A stretch of 64,000 nucleotides of DNA, taken from the NCBI GenBank assembly GCA_029204225.1, contig MU832239.1, forward strand, positions 1 to 64,000, in the 5' to 3' direction. The notes beneath the pieces are model-generated. The model did no database searches. It worked only from the letters and a program-made list of their open reading frames with translations, and was not told the origin of the DNA. Source of the stretch: Diphasiastrum complanatum (taxonomy: Eukaryota; Streptophyta; Lycopodiopsida; Lycopodiales; Lycopodiaceae). The translations under genes were made by a program, and so were the position numbers. How positions within the stretch are numbered: position 1 is the stretch's first letter; each line of letters opens with the position of its first letter. This document shows positions 41,240-53,419 of the stretch, in pieces.

Positions 41240-42824
41240 GGAATGTCGGTGTCATATAGTTCTTAATCTGAAAGTCTGGTGAATGCCTTGATCGACTTTC
41301 TTCGAGCATAGCAATATTCTCAATCTGACGATCCATAGTTGCTTGTTCATTGACCAGATTAAGGCATTGATGTAAGTCAAGTTCTGGACATTGATGGTTG
41401 AAGTGAAACTCAAAAGGATGTTCAATTGTCTTCACATCCTGATCTGAATCTTGAATTTCATCTGAATCCTGATTTTCACCATCTATTGTTGCAACTTGAT
41501 CCAAATCTTGAATTGGATTTTTGTTGCCTGCAATTGTATTTGGATCTGGGACTTGACTTTCATTGTCGCTTTGCTCATCTGACTCATTATCATCGCTTTG
41601 CTCAACTGCTTCGTCATTGGCACTTTGCTCATCATACTCATTGTTGGGATCATTTTCATCTTCAGAAATTTCTTCTCTTTCATGCGCATGCGGTTGTCGA
41701 TCCATTGATGCTTTAGTGTATACACTCACTTTCTAAATCCACATCTTCATTTTCTCAAACCACCTAGATTGTTGTTCTTTCCTTTCAGCTTCCAACTTAA
41801 GCCTTTTTTCTTGTTGCTCGTACTTTAAAACATATTCCATAGTTTCTCTTAATCAAAACCCAGGTTGGAGAGAAGTAATTTGCAGATAATTTTCTACAAT
41901 GTTCCAATATTGAGGTTGTAAGCCATATATATAGCATTGTATAAGATATACTTCTCCATAATCAAAACTAGAACCATTTGTTGGAATTATTGATTGAACT
42001 CAGCAATTGTAGTTATTTGGTTCAAAGAACACCATTGGATGAAGTCGACTCGATCGAAGATCTGCCTACAAACTATTTTGAAATTTAACCAGTTCTCAGG
42101 AAGAAAGTTGTGAACGATGTTCCACCATGATTGAACACGTCCTTGAAAACCCGATGAAGCAAAGAAAACCTTACTATTGTCACCAATACATCCACTATAG
42201 TAGAAGTTATAATCCAAATCTTCTAGCCAATTGTCTACATAAATGGAGTGAATGCTTCCATCAAAGGTAGGACTAATGTATTCAGATAGTCGTTGGTTGT
42301 AACAATAAGGTTTCCGTTGAGCAGTGACTTTCCACCATTCATTGATATGGTTTGTAGATAAATGCTCCAGATCAAGTGCACAATCCATCATATCGCATAA
42401 CTCCATAGAACTAGCAGCATGAAAATATTTGGAAAGATTTGGTTGAAGCACATTTTTTATAGGCATTTGAAGAGAATCTAAATAGTAGTCCAAACATTTT
42501 CTATACTCAATTTTTGTCTTTGGAACCAATGCCAAAAATTGTTGATTGAATTGATATACAGATCCAGTTTTCTTGAGCGATTCAAATGATTTCACGTAGA
42601 ATCTCATAAAACTATCAATGCAAGCCATGCTTTGAAATTGGGACATTCCAATCTCTTGTCAACAGCCCATGCACTATCTTTGGCAAAACGCCGAGCAATA
42701 TCCAACATCCATAGATCTTGAACGACAAGTACGAATGGCCTCTTACTTTCCTCCTCATGTTCGGGGTTATATGGGTGATAGTAGATGACCTATTACAGGA
42801 GCTTCTGTTAAAGACATGAGTCAA
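41214..42824 (-). pseudogene. Element G gag with acidic C-terminal region
   Basis: Minus frame 42646-41987 carries a retrotransposon gag domain typical of gypsy: FDGSIHSIYVDNWLEDLDYN, FYYSGCIGDNSKVFFASSGF, QGRVQSWWNIVHNFLPENWL (the G-x-x-x-x-W-W motif). After a stop at 41989, helical charged sequence (KYEQQEKRLKLEAERKEQQS) leads into 41729-41214. That part is acidic and Gln/Asn/Ser rich (SDDNESDEQSDNES), ending YMTPTFHGLEGSDL. No zinc knuckle is seen. The gag lies downstream of other coding sequence on this strand, so the element is rearranged or non-autonomous. Confidence 0.7.
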
Positions 42825-43276
42825 CTTAATATATCACAATGCTAGATGATGTTACACGTGACTACTTTAGATTACTAATCACAATACCTTCCCACTATCT
42901 TGCAGTTGTTGAGCCTCCAAGTTCAAGCTCCTCTAGTCATCCGAGCTAAAGGCATCTATCCCATGCGTAAATTACCTTTCGTTTTCAGCTTGAATGACAA
43001 TTGGGATATCTCCTTTGGGATGAGAAAAAATCTAAAGCATGCTTGATCTGCCTCGCTAAGTTATGCTTTCAAGAAGGGTGCCCAATGGATGGATGCATTG
43101 GATAGTTGAGATGCTTCATTGTATGTAGGGTAGATCAATCTCACACTCATGCACCACAAGGGGATGTGGATGCAAATATAATATATCCTCTTCTGAGCCA
43201 GGGTGATGGTACTCATGCACAACATACATTTGGATACGTGTCATGTCTTTGTATTTACTGGGATATTAACTCTTAA
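42825..43276. other. Unassigned part of element G
   Basis: No domain recognised. Possibly gag leader or LTR-derived; stops in all frames. Confidence 0.3.
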
Positions 43277-43864
43277 TCAAAAAGGACATCCCACTCTACA
43301 ACTCCTACGCGGCAGGATGTGTGAAACTTGTGTGGCAGATCTTCTCTTTCCTATGTGGCAGATGTATTCCTTCACATGACATCTACTCTTTCCAAAAAAC
43401 GAAGACTGTATACAAACTAGCATCACTCGATGCTCAACAATTATTTCTTCTATCTTTTCTTGAATTTCTTCCACAGGTAGAAAGCATTGATGTGTGAATG
43501 GAACATGTTCATAGCCAACTGGATTTGCAATCACACCATGGCAAATTGAACATGCATTGTAGCTGGCCTTGATAAATGAATCCGCAATTCCATATTTTCT
43601 AAGACCGATGACCCAATGTGATTTTATTGCTTCAGTGTTTTGAGTTAAATTATTGTGTTTCCCAGTCACCATGTCAACATGACAATCGCAAAACAACTCG
43701 TGCCATTGTTCTACATGTGGAATGAGTAGGGACATTTTAGACTTGAAACAAATTCCCTCTCTCCTAGGGTACATGGTTTGTAGACACATTTTCATTTGCA
43801 TTTCTTTCTCATACCAATTCGGATGCTTATTCAATTCCCTTGGCTTCTTGGTCTCGTCTTGCAT
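43277..43864 (-). pseudogene. Element G, Cys/His-containing reading frame of unknown type
   Basis: 195 open codons on minus. Contents include LNKHPNWYEKEMQMKMCLQT, HELFCDCHVDMVTGKHN, SYNACSICHGVIANPVGYEH and VEEIQEKIEEIIVEHRVMLV. The CxxC pair with nearby His could be a zinc site, but it does not match the gypsy HHCC integrase pattern. It overlaps the left edge of direct repeat copy 2. Unrecognised. Confidence 0.4.
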
Positions 43865-44439
43865 CTGGCTCTTTTGTCGTAACTACCAATCCATGTTGTT
43901 TGACTAATTTGATGAAGAAAATTACAATTTTGTCATAAACAATGGTAGTCATGAATTGTTGTTCGTATATAAATGCTCCATATGAAGTACTCGGCATGAA
44001 TATTGACACTCTGTCGTATGATGAAGCATATCTCTGGGCATACCGTTGACCAAAATATATTTTTTCGAATTTGGTCAATACCTCATTCATAGGTGGTTGT
44101 AAATATTTGACCTGATTGACCTCAAAAATGGACTCTCTCGTTTCAAAAAATACAATTTGCAGCTGTTCATATAAATCGTTGAAGCATCAATTTCAAATAG
44201 TGAAAATAAATTCCAAAGTTAAACTAGGAATTTGATGTTTTGATTGTTCCAAATAACCATTGATGAACAATCATTGTTGACATTACTCAATTGAAGATTG
44301 ATCACATTAGAGTCCAGTGAGCAATGTAAACCTCTACAAAGAAACTGATATAGATTGATGGCATATTATAAAATCAACTTCCTATAGAGTGTTGGCTAAT
44401 TGAGAGAATGTTCCCAATCATTAGTCACATCCATACATT
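43810..44439 (-). repeat. 630-bp direct repeat, copy 2
   Basis: See copy 1 at 40318-40947. Copy 2 stops exactly where the plus-strand LTR at 44441 begins, while the sequence of copy 1 continues differently, so copy 2 was probably cut by that LTR insertion. Confidence 0.8.
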
Positions 44440-44440
44440 A

Positions 44441-45218
44441 TGAGAGAAGTCAAATGACCAAAACGAAACCAACGACGGAAATGAAACCTTCTCCTGCCCT
44501 CCACGCTCCAAAGAGTACCAGCGAGATTATGCAAGTACCCAGAAGTACAGATATCTGATCTGATGGTATGACATCAATAGATACATTTTAGGTCATGGCT
44601 AATCTGTCGCTCTTGTAATTCCCTGATTAGTTGTAGATGCTTAATCAACCTAATCTCAAATTTACATAGAGCGACCATACTTACTGGATGATACTTGACA
44701 TGTAGATCAACAGAATACACATACAGTGTAATGAAGTAGTCTGATGCTAGTAATCAATCAAGACGAAATAAAACAACATGTCCACCTGCGTGCGAGATGA
44801 GCTTTGTGATTAGGATCCATAGAGATCCAACTGTCCGCTAGTAAAGTGAGATGATTACTCGTGAGAGAACCGTGTTTCTTCCATGCCAACGCACTGCGTG
44901 GATTTGCATGCAATGCTTGAAGAAATCAGAGGAAGATCAATATAGCTAATTTTTCTTGTTGTGTCTGATCTCGAATGCAAATGCGTCTGCTGTTATTCGT
45001 ACGTCTGAGTTTTCTTGTTCATTTGAATTCCGCACCTTGGTTGAAACTATGTTTAATGCTGCATTGATTTTATAAACATAGATCAGCAATGCCTGACTGC
45101 ATTCTGGAGGATTGTAGGAGTGATTCAGCTGGCAGTGTCTAGCGATCACATCTGAACTCCATCCGAGTCGCAAGAAGATCGTGGTTCCTTTGCAAAAGTT
45201 TCGCAATACTTCCCATCA
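44441..45218 (+). mobile_element. Probable 5' LTR of plus-strand copia F
   Basis: Starts TGAGAGAAGTC at the end of repeat copy 2 and ends TTCCCATCA just before a primer-binding site; 778 bp with TG...CA ends. It does not resemble the LTR at 49553, so the two do not form a pair. Confidence 0.55.
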
Positions 45219-45219
45219 G

Positions 45220-45231
45220 TGATATCAGAGT
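45220..45231 (+). other. Primer-binding site of copia F
   Basis: TGATATCAGAGT, one or two mismatches from the usual TGGTATCAGAGC. Confidence 0.65.
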
Positions 45232-45334
45232 AGGTCATCCTATCATATTCTGACATAGCCAAGAAGCTAGTAGATCCAGGAGGCCCAGCATTCAAACTAA
45301 TAACCATCAACAAGAGAAAAGACTCCAAGAAGCA

Positions 45335-46703
45335 ATGGCTTCAATCAGCAGCATGCAGAGCAAGATCTGCACAATACTTGATTCCTCAGGGTCTAAATTT
45401 CTAGACTGGAAAGTTAAGACATATTTGATACTCAAGGGCGAAGGACTATTCCCCTAGGTGGATGGCACAGAAAAAATGCCTACGACAACAGACAAGGAGC
45501 TACGTGAATGGAAGGAGAACAATAGTAGCCTTGCTATCATCTTCCATCGAAGATAGTCTCACACTTGATCTGGATACACTCTCCAAAGCTAAGGAGATGT
45601 GAGATGCATTACTCACCAGATTTCAGACAAAATCAATAAGTCATATCATGATGCTGGAAGATCAACTGACAAATTTGCAGTGGGATGAAAAAGACCTCAC
45701 TTCTTTCGTAAGAAAGATGAAGGATCTGTTTCTGTCGCTACATAACTCTGGACCAGAGAACGTTGTGTCAGCTGAGAAGCAGCCCACGTACCTGTTGAGA
45801 GCCTTATCCAGATCATTCAAGACGACAAGGACCCTTCTAGCTAAAGATCCCGCCATGAATCTCGAAAAGGCGATTGTCAAGATTCGAGAGGAAGTCGAGG
45901 CCAGAGAACATCTTGATCACAAATATGGTTCTGACCAAGCCCTCTACGACAACAAAGAAAAATCAAAAAAGCAATTTAAGCCCAAGAGGGAGTCCAATCA
46001 GAGGCATGATCGTAACAAGCAAGCAGAGAGAACAAGCAAAGGCAATTGGAAGACCAAAGGGAGGTTGAAACAACAAGGTGCAGAAAAGAAGACTTGTGTG
46101 AGATGCAGAAGAGACGAGCATACAGTAGATACCTACTAGCTCAATCCCAAGATTGAGTATATCCATTGTCACAAGAAGGGTCACGCAGCCATGGATTGCC
46201 GCCAAAACCCGAGAAACAAGTCACCACAAAATAGACAAGAGAACAACAATAGTTCATCCTATGTCGAAAAGTCCGAGAGCTCAAAAATGGGCGAAGAAAG
46301 AACGAACAGAAATTGTTCGATCGCCTATATCTGTGAAGACATGTGTGCAGCATCAACATCTGACACACATGAGGTGATCCTAGATTCAGGAGCCACCTCA
46401 CACTTTGTGATATCAAGACAAATCATGTCTGATTTCAGAAGTGCAGATCCCTCAAGATTCATAGTTCTTGGAGATGGATCTAGACATCAAGTGAACGGTA
46501 TTGGTTCACTATGGCTGACACAAATGATAGAATCAGACGAGTCGAAGACGTTCTGTTTGTGCCTACTCTGCAACAAGACTTGATCTCTGTAGCAAGAATA
46601 GTAGATGCAGGGATGTGTGTGACATTTTCTGATGAAGCATACAACGTGATTGATGCCAGTGCCAGTACTCTCATTGTTCAAGGCAGAAGGAAGGGGAACC
46701 TAT
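45335..46703 (+). pseudogene. Ty1/copia F gag-protease
   Basis: Gag ATG at 45335 (MASISSMQSKICTILDSSGS, then FLDWKVKTYLILKGEGLF). After stops, 45648-46139 gives the gag body (DLTSFVRKMKDLFLSLHN, LLAKDPAMNLEKAIVKIREE). Two degraded zinc knuckles follow: CVRCRRDEHTVDTY, lacking the last Cys, and HCHKKGHAAMDC. The protease has the site VILDSGATSHFV (46376-46411) and continues in a shifted frame with VEDVLFVPTLQQDLISVARI (46540-46600). The copia frame is lost near 46704, where LARD-like sequence begins. Confidence 0.85.
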
Positions 46704-47060
46704 ATAACTTCATGCTGGAAAGAATTCATATAAACTAGTCTGATGTTTTATATTCAAGAAATTATAAAGAAGTAAAGGATTAATTAAGTAAGCGAGATAT
46801 AGATTTGAGGGCCTCTGATTTTGTAAATAATGAGATACCACATTAGGATCTAGATTAAACCTCAAGATTTCCCAAAATATCCTACACTCTATCAATTAAC
46901 AGATCCAATGTAATCCATGTATCTGATTCTACTTCTAACATCACAATTGACATCCAAAACTGCGGATAACTCAGTGGTCACAAAGATATCAGTTACAATT
47001 CAATTAAATGATTTTAATTCAGGAAATTAATAATTGGTATTAAGCAATTATTTATTGGAA
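46704..47060 (-). mobile_element. LARD-like fragment inside copia F
   Basis: 46704-46885 matches 7612-7795 and 46886-47060 matches 8210-8385 of the LARD interior, in the same plus-strand order, with the ~420 bases between missing. It is an internally deleted piece without LTRs. Confidence 0.75.
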
Positions 47061-47387
47061 TTTACCCTATACCATATCCACGTCTGCATGTAGGATTCCG
47101 ACATGTCGGAATGCGACGACAATCTTAAAAATTAATTGCCGCCATAGTTTCTGGATCACTGGACATTCAATTTTTTTATTTTTGCCTAGGTGTCGGATTT
47201 CGACTCTTCGAAATGCGACGGGTTATAAAATTTATAAAAATTCATCAAACATCCACGTCGTAATCCCCGCAATGTGTTATTGTGCTTTCCTAACATTGAC
47301 ACATGGCCAATTCCATGCACAACCGACATTTGCCACTTGGTAGTACCTTGACACATATCAAGTGAGTATGCTGAATCGGCAAAGTGC
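47061..47387. other. Unassigned insert with an 18-bp palindrome
   Basis: No coding potential. A perfect palindrome ATTCCGACATGTCGGAAT lies at 47095-47112, and the related motif GTCGGATTTCGAC...TTCGAAATGCGAC lies near 47191-47220. It separates the LARD fragment from copia integrase. Confidence 0.45.
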
Positions 47388-48020
47388 ATGTTATCACATG
47401 CGACACTTCTGAAGTCCTTGTGGGCTGAAGCTGTTTCAACAACTATCTATATTCAGAACAGATGTCCTACTAAGGGTCTCTCAAACAAAGCACCATTTGA
47501 AGTTTTGGACAGGTACCAAACCTTCTTTATCGAACTTACGAGTTTTTGGAAGTACTACTTATGCGCAAATTCCTCATAATCTTAGGAAGAAGCTCGACTT
47601 CCAGAGTATCAAATGTATCTTCATCAGCTACACTATTTCAGATCAAGCCTACAAGACGTTTGATCCTATCGAGTCAGAGATATTCACTAGTCGGGATGTC
47701 ATCTTCATCGAAGATTAGTTTATCGACCTCAAGGGAAAAGGCAAAGCCCATATAGCCAACTCTTTGGATTCATCTGACATATTGAACTTTGAGGTTCCTC
47801 AGTTGACTATTCCTATTAAAGGTCCGAGATCATCTACTCTCGACGAACAAAATATCAATGACGAATTCAAAGATTATGATGTTATAGCTCAACTGCAGCA
47901 TGATGTAAATGATCAACTTCCTTTATCACCTAGAAGATCAACAAAAATTAGTAGACCACCTATCAGGTATATCGACGAGTCTGCAGCCTACCTTGTTCGA
48001 AAGCCGACGATTGTCGAAGA
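47388..48020 (+). pseudogene. Ty1/copia G integrase C-terminus and linker
   Basis: MLSHATLLKSLWAEAVSTTI and YIQNRCPTKGL (47388-47480), then after a shift PSLSNLRVFGSTTYAQIPHN, LRKKLDFQSIKCIFISYT and SRDVIFIED (47497-47717). The linker 47764-48033 includes LSPRRSTKISRPPIRYIDES. The integrase catalytic core is missing. Since the preceding gag-protease has a different LTR, this half may come from another element. Confidence 0.8.
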
Positions 48021-49506
48021 GGCACTCAGGTAGCCCGATTCCAATCTCTGGAAAGAAGCTATGGATAAAGAGTATTCATCTTATTAAGAACCAAACATGG
48101 ACAATTGTCGAATTACTTGCTAGTAGAAACGTAGTTGATTGCAAATGGATTTTTAAAGTCAAATACAAAGCAGACGGAAGCATCGACATAAGAAAAGCCC
48201 GACTTGTCGCCAGAGGATTTTTTCAGGTATACAACGTCGATTACATTGAGACCTTCAGTCCAGTAGTCAAGCATTCTTCTATTTGACTTTTATTATTGTT
48301 TGTCGCTGCAGCAAATACATCAAATGAATGTACAAACAACATATCTCAATGGAGTTATCGAAGAAGACATTTACATGGTGCAACCCAAAGGTTATATTAT
48401 CGAAGATAAACACAATCATGTGTGTAAACTCCATAAAGCAGTTTTTTTGGCTTGAAGCAATCTGCTCGAGCATGGTTTTAAAGGATCAATACTTCACGAC
48501 AACACACCAAGCTCTTCAGATTTGAATGTTTACTTCAAGACAATGTAGCAGTCTTTTATCATTATCACTTTATATGTGGATGACACATCGCTCTTCGGCA
48601 ACCGTATCGATCTGATAAAAGAAGGCAAGACAATGCTATCTTCCGAATTCGACATAACCAATCTGGGCGAAGCTCATTTCTGCCTTGGTATTCAAATCCA
48701 CAGAGACAGAAATTAGAAGTTGCTCTACATTACTCAACAGAGGTACATCTACAATATGTTAGTCAGATATAATTGGTTAATTGCAATTTAGCCCTCTCAC
48801 CAATGGAACCAGGTCCCAAGTTGTCAAAGGACCAATGTCTCCGAGCAATTGAAGAGAAGGAGCAAATGCATGAGTATCCTTATCATCTCTTATGTACGCA
48901 ATGATCTGTACCAGGCCAGACATAGCTTTTGCAGTTAGCTCCCTAAGTCAGTTTATGACTAACCCTGGTATAAGTCATTGGAATGCATGTATCAGAGTCA
49001 TGAGATATCTCGAGCTACTGTGGACTTTTGCATTTGTTATGGAGCAGTCAACAACGACAAACTCAATTTATTTATTGGCTACACAGATGCAAGTTGGGCA
49101 GGAGATGTAGATACTCGTAAATCCACTTCTGGATTCACATTCTTCCTCAACAATGGTCCTATTTCCTGGAACAGTCACAAGCAATTTGCGATAACTCTAT
49201 CTTGAGTATATTGTAGTCTCACAAGCTACAAAGGAATCAATTCAGTTGAGAAACTTACTTTTAGATATTAGTCTGAATCAATATGCTCCGACATTACTAT
49301 TTTGTGATAATCAAAGTGCCATTGCCTTGTCAGCCAACCCTAGATTTCATTCTAGGAGTAAGCACATTGAGCTCAAGTATCACTATGTCAGAAGCAAAGT
49401 TCTCGACAAAGAGATCAGATTGCAATATTGTCAAACACAAGATATGATAGCAGATATTTTTACCAAAGCATTAAGCTTGGATGCACACAGACAGTTTTGT
49501 GCATAA
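48021..49506 (+). pseudogene. Ty1/copia G reverse transcriptase-RNase H
   Basis: RT start NQTWTIVELLASRNVVDCKW, FKVKYKADGSIDIRKARLVA and YNVDYIETFSPVVK (48090-48275). Frame-broken palm sequence follows with LYVDDTSL (about 48570). RNase H connection: [11 protein letters not shown], then [20 protein letters not shown] (48892). RNase [21 protein letters not shown] (49076), LLFCDNQSAIALSANPRFHS and DMIADIFTKALSLDAHRQFC (to 49506). At least six frame breaks. Very similar to copia A at 1.6-2.8 kb. Confidence 0.9.
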
Positions 49507-49541
49507 CTAAGTTTAAAGGTCAAGGCATTCATGGATTCAAA

Positions 49542-50210
49542 TTTAGGGAGAGTGTTGGATTATTCTCCTACTAATCGACTAATCGACATTTTAATCTTCA
49601 TCCAACTTTTATCCAGACCTGCAAATTTCTTCATGTTTCTACACAGTTTGCATAACTACTCAGAAACAGCTCACAGTGTCAGCATTTTCAGGACTTTCGC
49701 CTTTCGAAATTCTCTCACTTCGGCTTTTTCGCAAAATGCCAGATGCCTCAAATGTTAAGGAAATGACATTGGCGAAGACCTTCGTATTTTTCACATTATT
49801 CGTATTTTTTGGATAACAGTTTACGTTCATTTTTGCAGAGTTACATTTTACGTTCATTTCTGCAGACAGACTGTTTAAGATCAAAGCCACCGTCTTGCAT
49901 TAATTCATCAGCAAGCAATTTCTGATAAGTCCTAACCAGATTAGCTGTCCTACTATTGGATGTTGCTACATTTGCTTAAGTATAAATAATTATTCATATT
50001 TCCATATTATATAATCAGATCAAGTATTGAATAGTTAGCACTCTCTCAAGCCTGCGAGCTTGAACACTCTTACGTCCTTAGCAAAATGCGCTAAGTTTTT
50101 GGTTTGTTGTTTTCAAATGCAAAAATTTATGTGTAGTAAAGTAGGTAGATCCATATAGAGCTTATGTTTACATAGCTTTATTAATTCAATAAAATTATTT
50201 ATTAATGTGA
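49542..50210 (+). mobile_element. Polypurine tract and 3' LTR of copia G
   Basis: TTTAGGGAGAG is followed at 49553 by TGTTGGATTATTCTCC, the same LTR start as copia A. AAGTATAAATAATTA near 49978 is a good TATA box. CGAA/TTCG-rich motifs occur at 49690-49740. The right end is uncertain. Confidence 0.65.
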
Positions 50211-51239
50211 ACTAGTAATGATTAGCCCGCAAGCAAATATTTGGGATATTTTGGAAAAACATCAAACCAACCAACCAACAAAGACAACTGATTGGGACCA
50301 ATTCGACTGGCTCAGAAATTAGTTAAAAATTGAGCAAGATGATGTGTTGATAATTATTCACATACTTCGATTTTTTTAGATAAGTAACGAACCCGATCGA
50401 GGATGTACACTTTGCATAGTCGACGAGAAAAATGTGCTGGCATGCCAACAGTAAGTGGATTTCGCAATTTTCGTTCCATTGGGTGGCCCATACACAATCC
50501 GATAGGGCTTTAGAAACATTCGATGTCCAAATTGTCCGGGGGTCTTGGGTCTTTCGGGAGAGGTGCATCGGGCTGGCGAAAATAGAGGGTTGCAAAACGA
50601 GCATGCGGATTTCGGGTAAACCTGTTATTCACATTCTCATTTGTGATACCATGAAATTCTATTATTGAAGTTAGCAAATGATTAATGTCAATAAATAGAT
50701 TGTTGGAATTGTCATAAGATAGAGACTCTCCCTTCAAGCAATATATTTTATTGATATGAAATGGAATACCCATTGTTTTTTGCATGCCTTGGTTTAACAT
50801 CTCTCTTTTTCATTTAAGATAAACTGGTCATGGGATTGGAATTTTTTTTATACTTACCTGTGCAAATACTTCATTTATCATCTTAAACATTGTGGCATAT
50901 CCAATGATGCTAGAAAAATCACATGCCCCCTGAACTAATGTAATGTCCAGTATTTTTCCAAATTAATTCATAATGCAGTAATTTAAGCCTTATTTTTTTC
51001 ATATTGTTATTGTTTAACATTGATTTCATAGACTTAGAAGTTAGAATAGAACCTAACGATTTTCCTATGGAAATCTCATTGGCCAAATGGTCTTCAACAA
51101 CCAATGTATCTTTGAATAGCAAATATCATGTTCAAAAAATAGTCAATAAAGATTTGGACACCCATTGTATTGATTGAAACACATTGATAAATTTCAAGAA
51201 AGTGAAAATAAATAATTGATAGAATATTGATTGCATTGA
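50211..51239. other. Unassigned spacer
   Basis: No recognised gene or LTR. 50380-50640 is locally GC-richer and open in two frames on both strands, but the translations match nothing I know. Confidence 0.3.
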
Positions 51240-51625
51240 ATCAAAAAGTTCAAACAATGTCAATACAAACAAGTTTAGAACCTACTTGAATGCACGAACT
51301 TCCTTTGGATGAAAGATCACAAATATCCCTTGCTACCAATATCTTTCTCTTGTTACTTTTTGCCTTTTTATTCAGCAAATCCATGTCTTTAACAAGAGAC
51401 AAATACGAGATACACATAGATTGAAATGCAATTTTCATTTCATCATTACTAGCTGTAAAATCATGTAAAAAAGATTGTTACATTTGAATCTCCTTCCTGA
51501 GGATTTCAAATTTCTCCAAACAAGTTTTCAATTTTATATGTTTCTCGTGAGACTCACTTGATATTTTCATAAGTTCCTCTTCCCATCAATAGCACCGATA
51601 CCATTGGGAATCACTTTCATGTTTT
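51240..51625 (-). pseudogene. Degenerate coiled-coil reading frame
   Basis: The minus strand gives EELMKISSESHEKHIKLKTC and LEKFEILRKEIQM, a stop, then MKIAFQSMCISYLSLVKDMD and LLNKKAKSNKRKILVARDIC in one frame. Leucine/charged heptads suggest a coiled coil. No family recognised; possibly a fragment of an old transposon or host gene. Confidence 0.35.
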
Positions 51626-53290
51626 AAATTCTACGAGAAGGATATTTGCATACCAAATAATTCAGACAACATAATCAAGAAACTTCAATATGCAAGTCGT
51701 GTTAGTGCAATACACAGATGAATCTCCACATGAATGGCTATGCAAAGTTGTGTATGTCCATTTTTCATGTGTGAAGCCATGTGTGTGCATATAAACATGA
51801 AAGTATCATGTGAATACCTTAGTGCTTGTTTAAACATTATAACACTATATGACTCCACACTAATTGATGACCTCTTTCTAACTAGACAACAAGCTCATAA
51901 AGATAGACCTATTTAAATCCAATGGTGGAACGCAAGCACCCAAAACATGTTGCGACTACATGCATTTAAAAACAATAGGACACAATCATGGATGTTTGTA
52001 GTACCAATATCACTATCTTCAACTTCACTTATCCATTTGTACAACAAAAAGCTCCTAGCTTAAAACTATATCTATGCGTAAGCAACATGCTCGGAGTGTA
52101 AATAGTTGGAAAAAAGGGAAAACACATTCATAGTATTACAACATGGACCACGAACTCAATGTGAGACACTCTATTGTTTCAATAGCAAAAATGTCATAAA
52201 CAAACTTTTCTTAACTATTTTTTTTTTTTAAATAGTTCAATAAAAACCATAAATTCTAAAACTTTTAAGCTAGAGTTGCTACGAGTGCATGCATGGACTT
52301 CAAAATTTCAAATTTTCTATTCCTTTTTCAATGTTTTCTAACTCTCTCTCACTTATTAGGTTTGATGACTTTGAGACAATACCAACCAATGAGGTCAACA
52401 ATTGAGGATGTGTATCTCTCTTTGGCAGTCATCACTCCACTTTTTCATTTGGTAAAAGAATTTTAAGAGTTGAGTGCTACTCATTCTCACCATCATCCTT
52501 AGAATCATCTGCACTTGCATGGGCATAGCAAAGCACGTGTGTGCCTTGTCACGCATGTGTTTGTCCACCAAGGTGAACTACTTACACTTAGTTGACCTAT
52601 CGTTCCTTGGAATCTCCATTAAAAATTTTGTCCTCCTTGTCAATATATACTCTTTTTCACTTTTTGTGACAAGCTTGTGCATCTTTTCCAAAATCAATGT
52701 AAGTGGAGTAGAGCCTACCAAAAAGCTTGTACCATAGTATCAACCCCTTGCTTTGATGGTTTCATGAGTTCATCCTACATTTGTCATCTAAGGTAAAAAT
52801 TAGAGTGATTATCCAATGCTCCTTCCATGTTTGGCCCGTTGTCTTATTGAATTCTACATTTTTTTTTTGGATATGTCCATGGCTCTCACCTTTTTCCTTT
52901 GAATATCCACACGAGTGGACAAGGACACCTCAAAAAAAGAATGCTTTGTGTTAGGGCCTTCAAACCACAAGCTTTTGCAAGCCAACTTCTTGGGTGTGTT
53001 AGATTTCATTCTTGAAATCATTTGTAATGTGAAACTATTCTACAATTTTACTTGAATTATCAAGACAAGAAAAAAGGTATCATAACCATCTGTAGAAATA
53101 CACATATTGTCAAAATAGTTTCGAGAGATTATCGAACAAAGTTTGAAAGAGGGTACCAAACCTGACTAAAAACAAGATTGTATAATGGAGTTTTATCCAC
53201 TAAATTTGGGGTCCAATCCTGTAGCCCCATGTGGCAATTGCCACATGGATAACTATGCATTCCGTTAGGGTTGTGCCATCAAAAAACTTT
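51626..53290. other. Unassigned AT-rich spacer
   Basis: Several T or A runs and scattered short frames (for example 52474-52737), none with recognisable domains. Confidence 0.3.
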
Positions 53291-53419
53291 AAATAGATCA
53301 GCAGATCAGTTTAGTTTTAAGTTCTTACAAGTTCTTCAAAGTTGTCTTTCACAAACTTCATTCTTCTTCTCTATTCCGCCATGGTGTAGATTGATTGTTA
53401 CAGTCTGTGTAAGAGTGAA

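Noticed and set aside
43277-43864. Possible gypsy HHCC integrase zinc domain
   Set aside because: A CxxC is present, but the His spacing and the following sequence do not match integrase; left as unknown.
50380-50640. GC-richer block with open frames on both strands
   Set aside because: Considered as an organelle or gene fragment, but no protein or RNA feature could be recognised.
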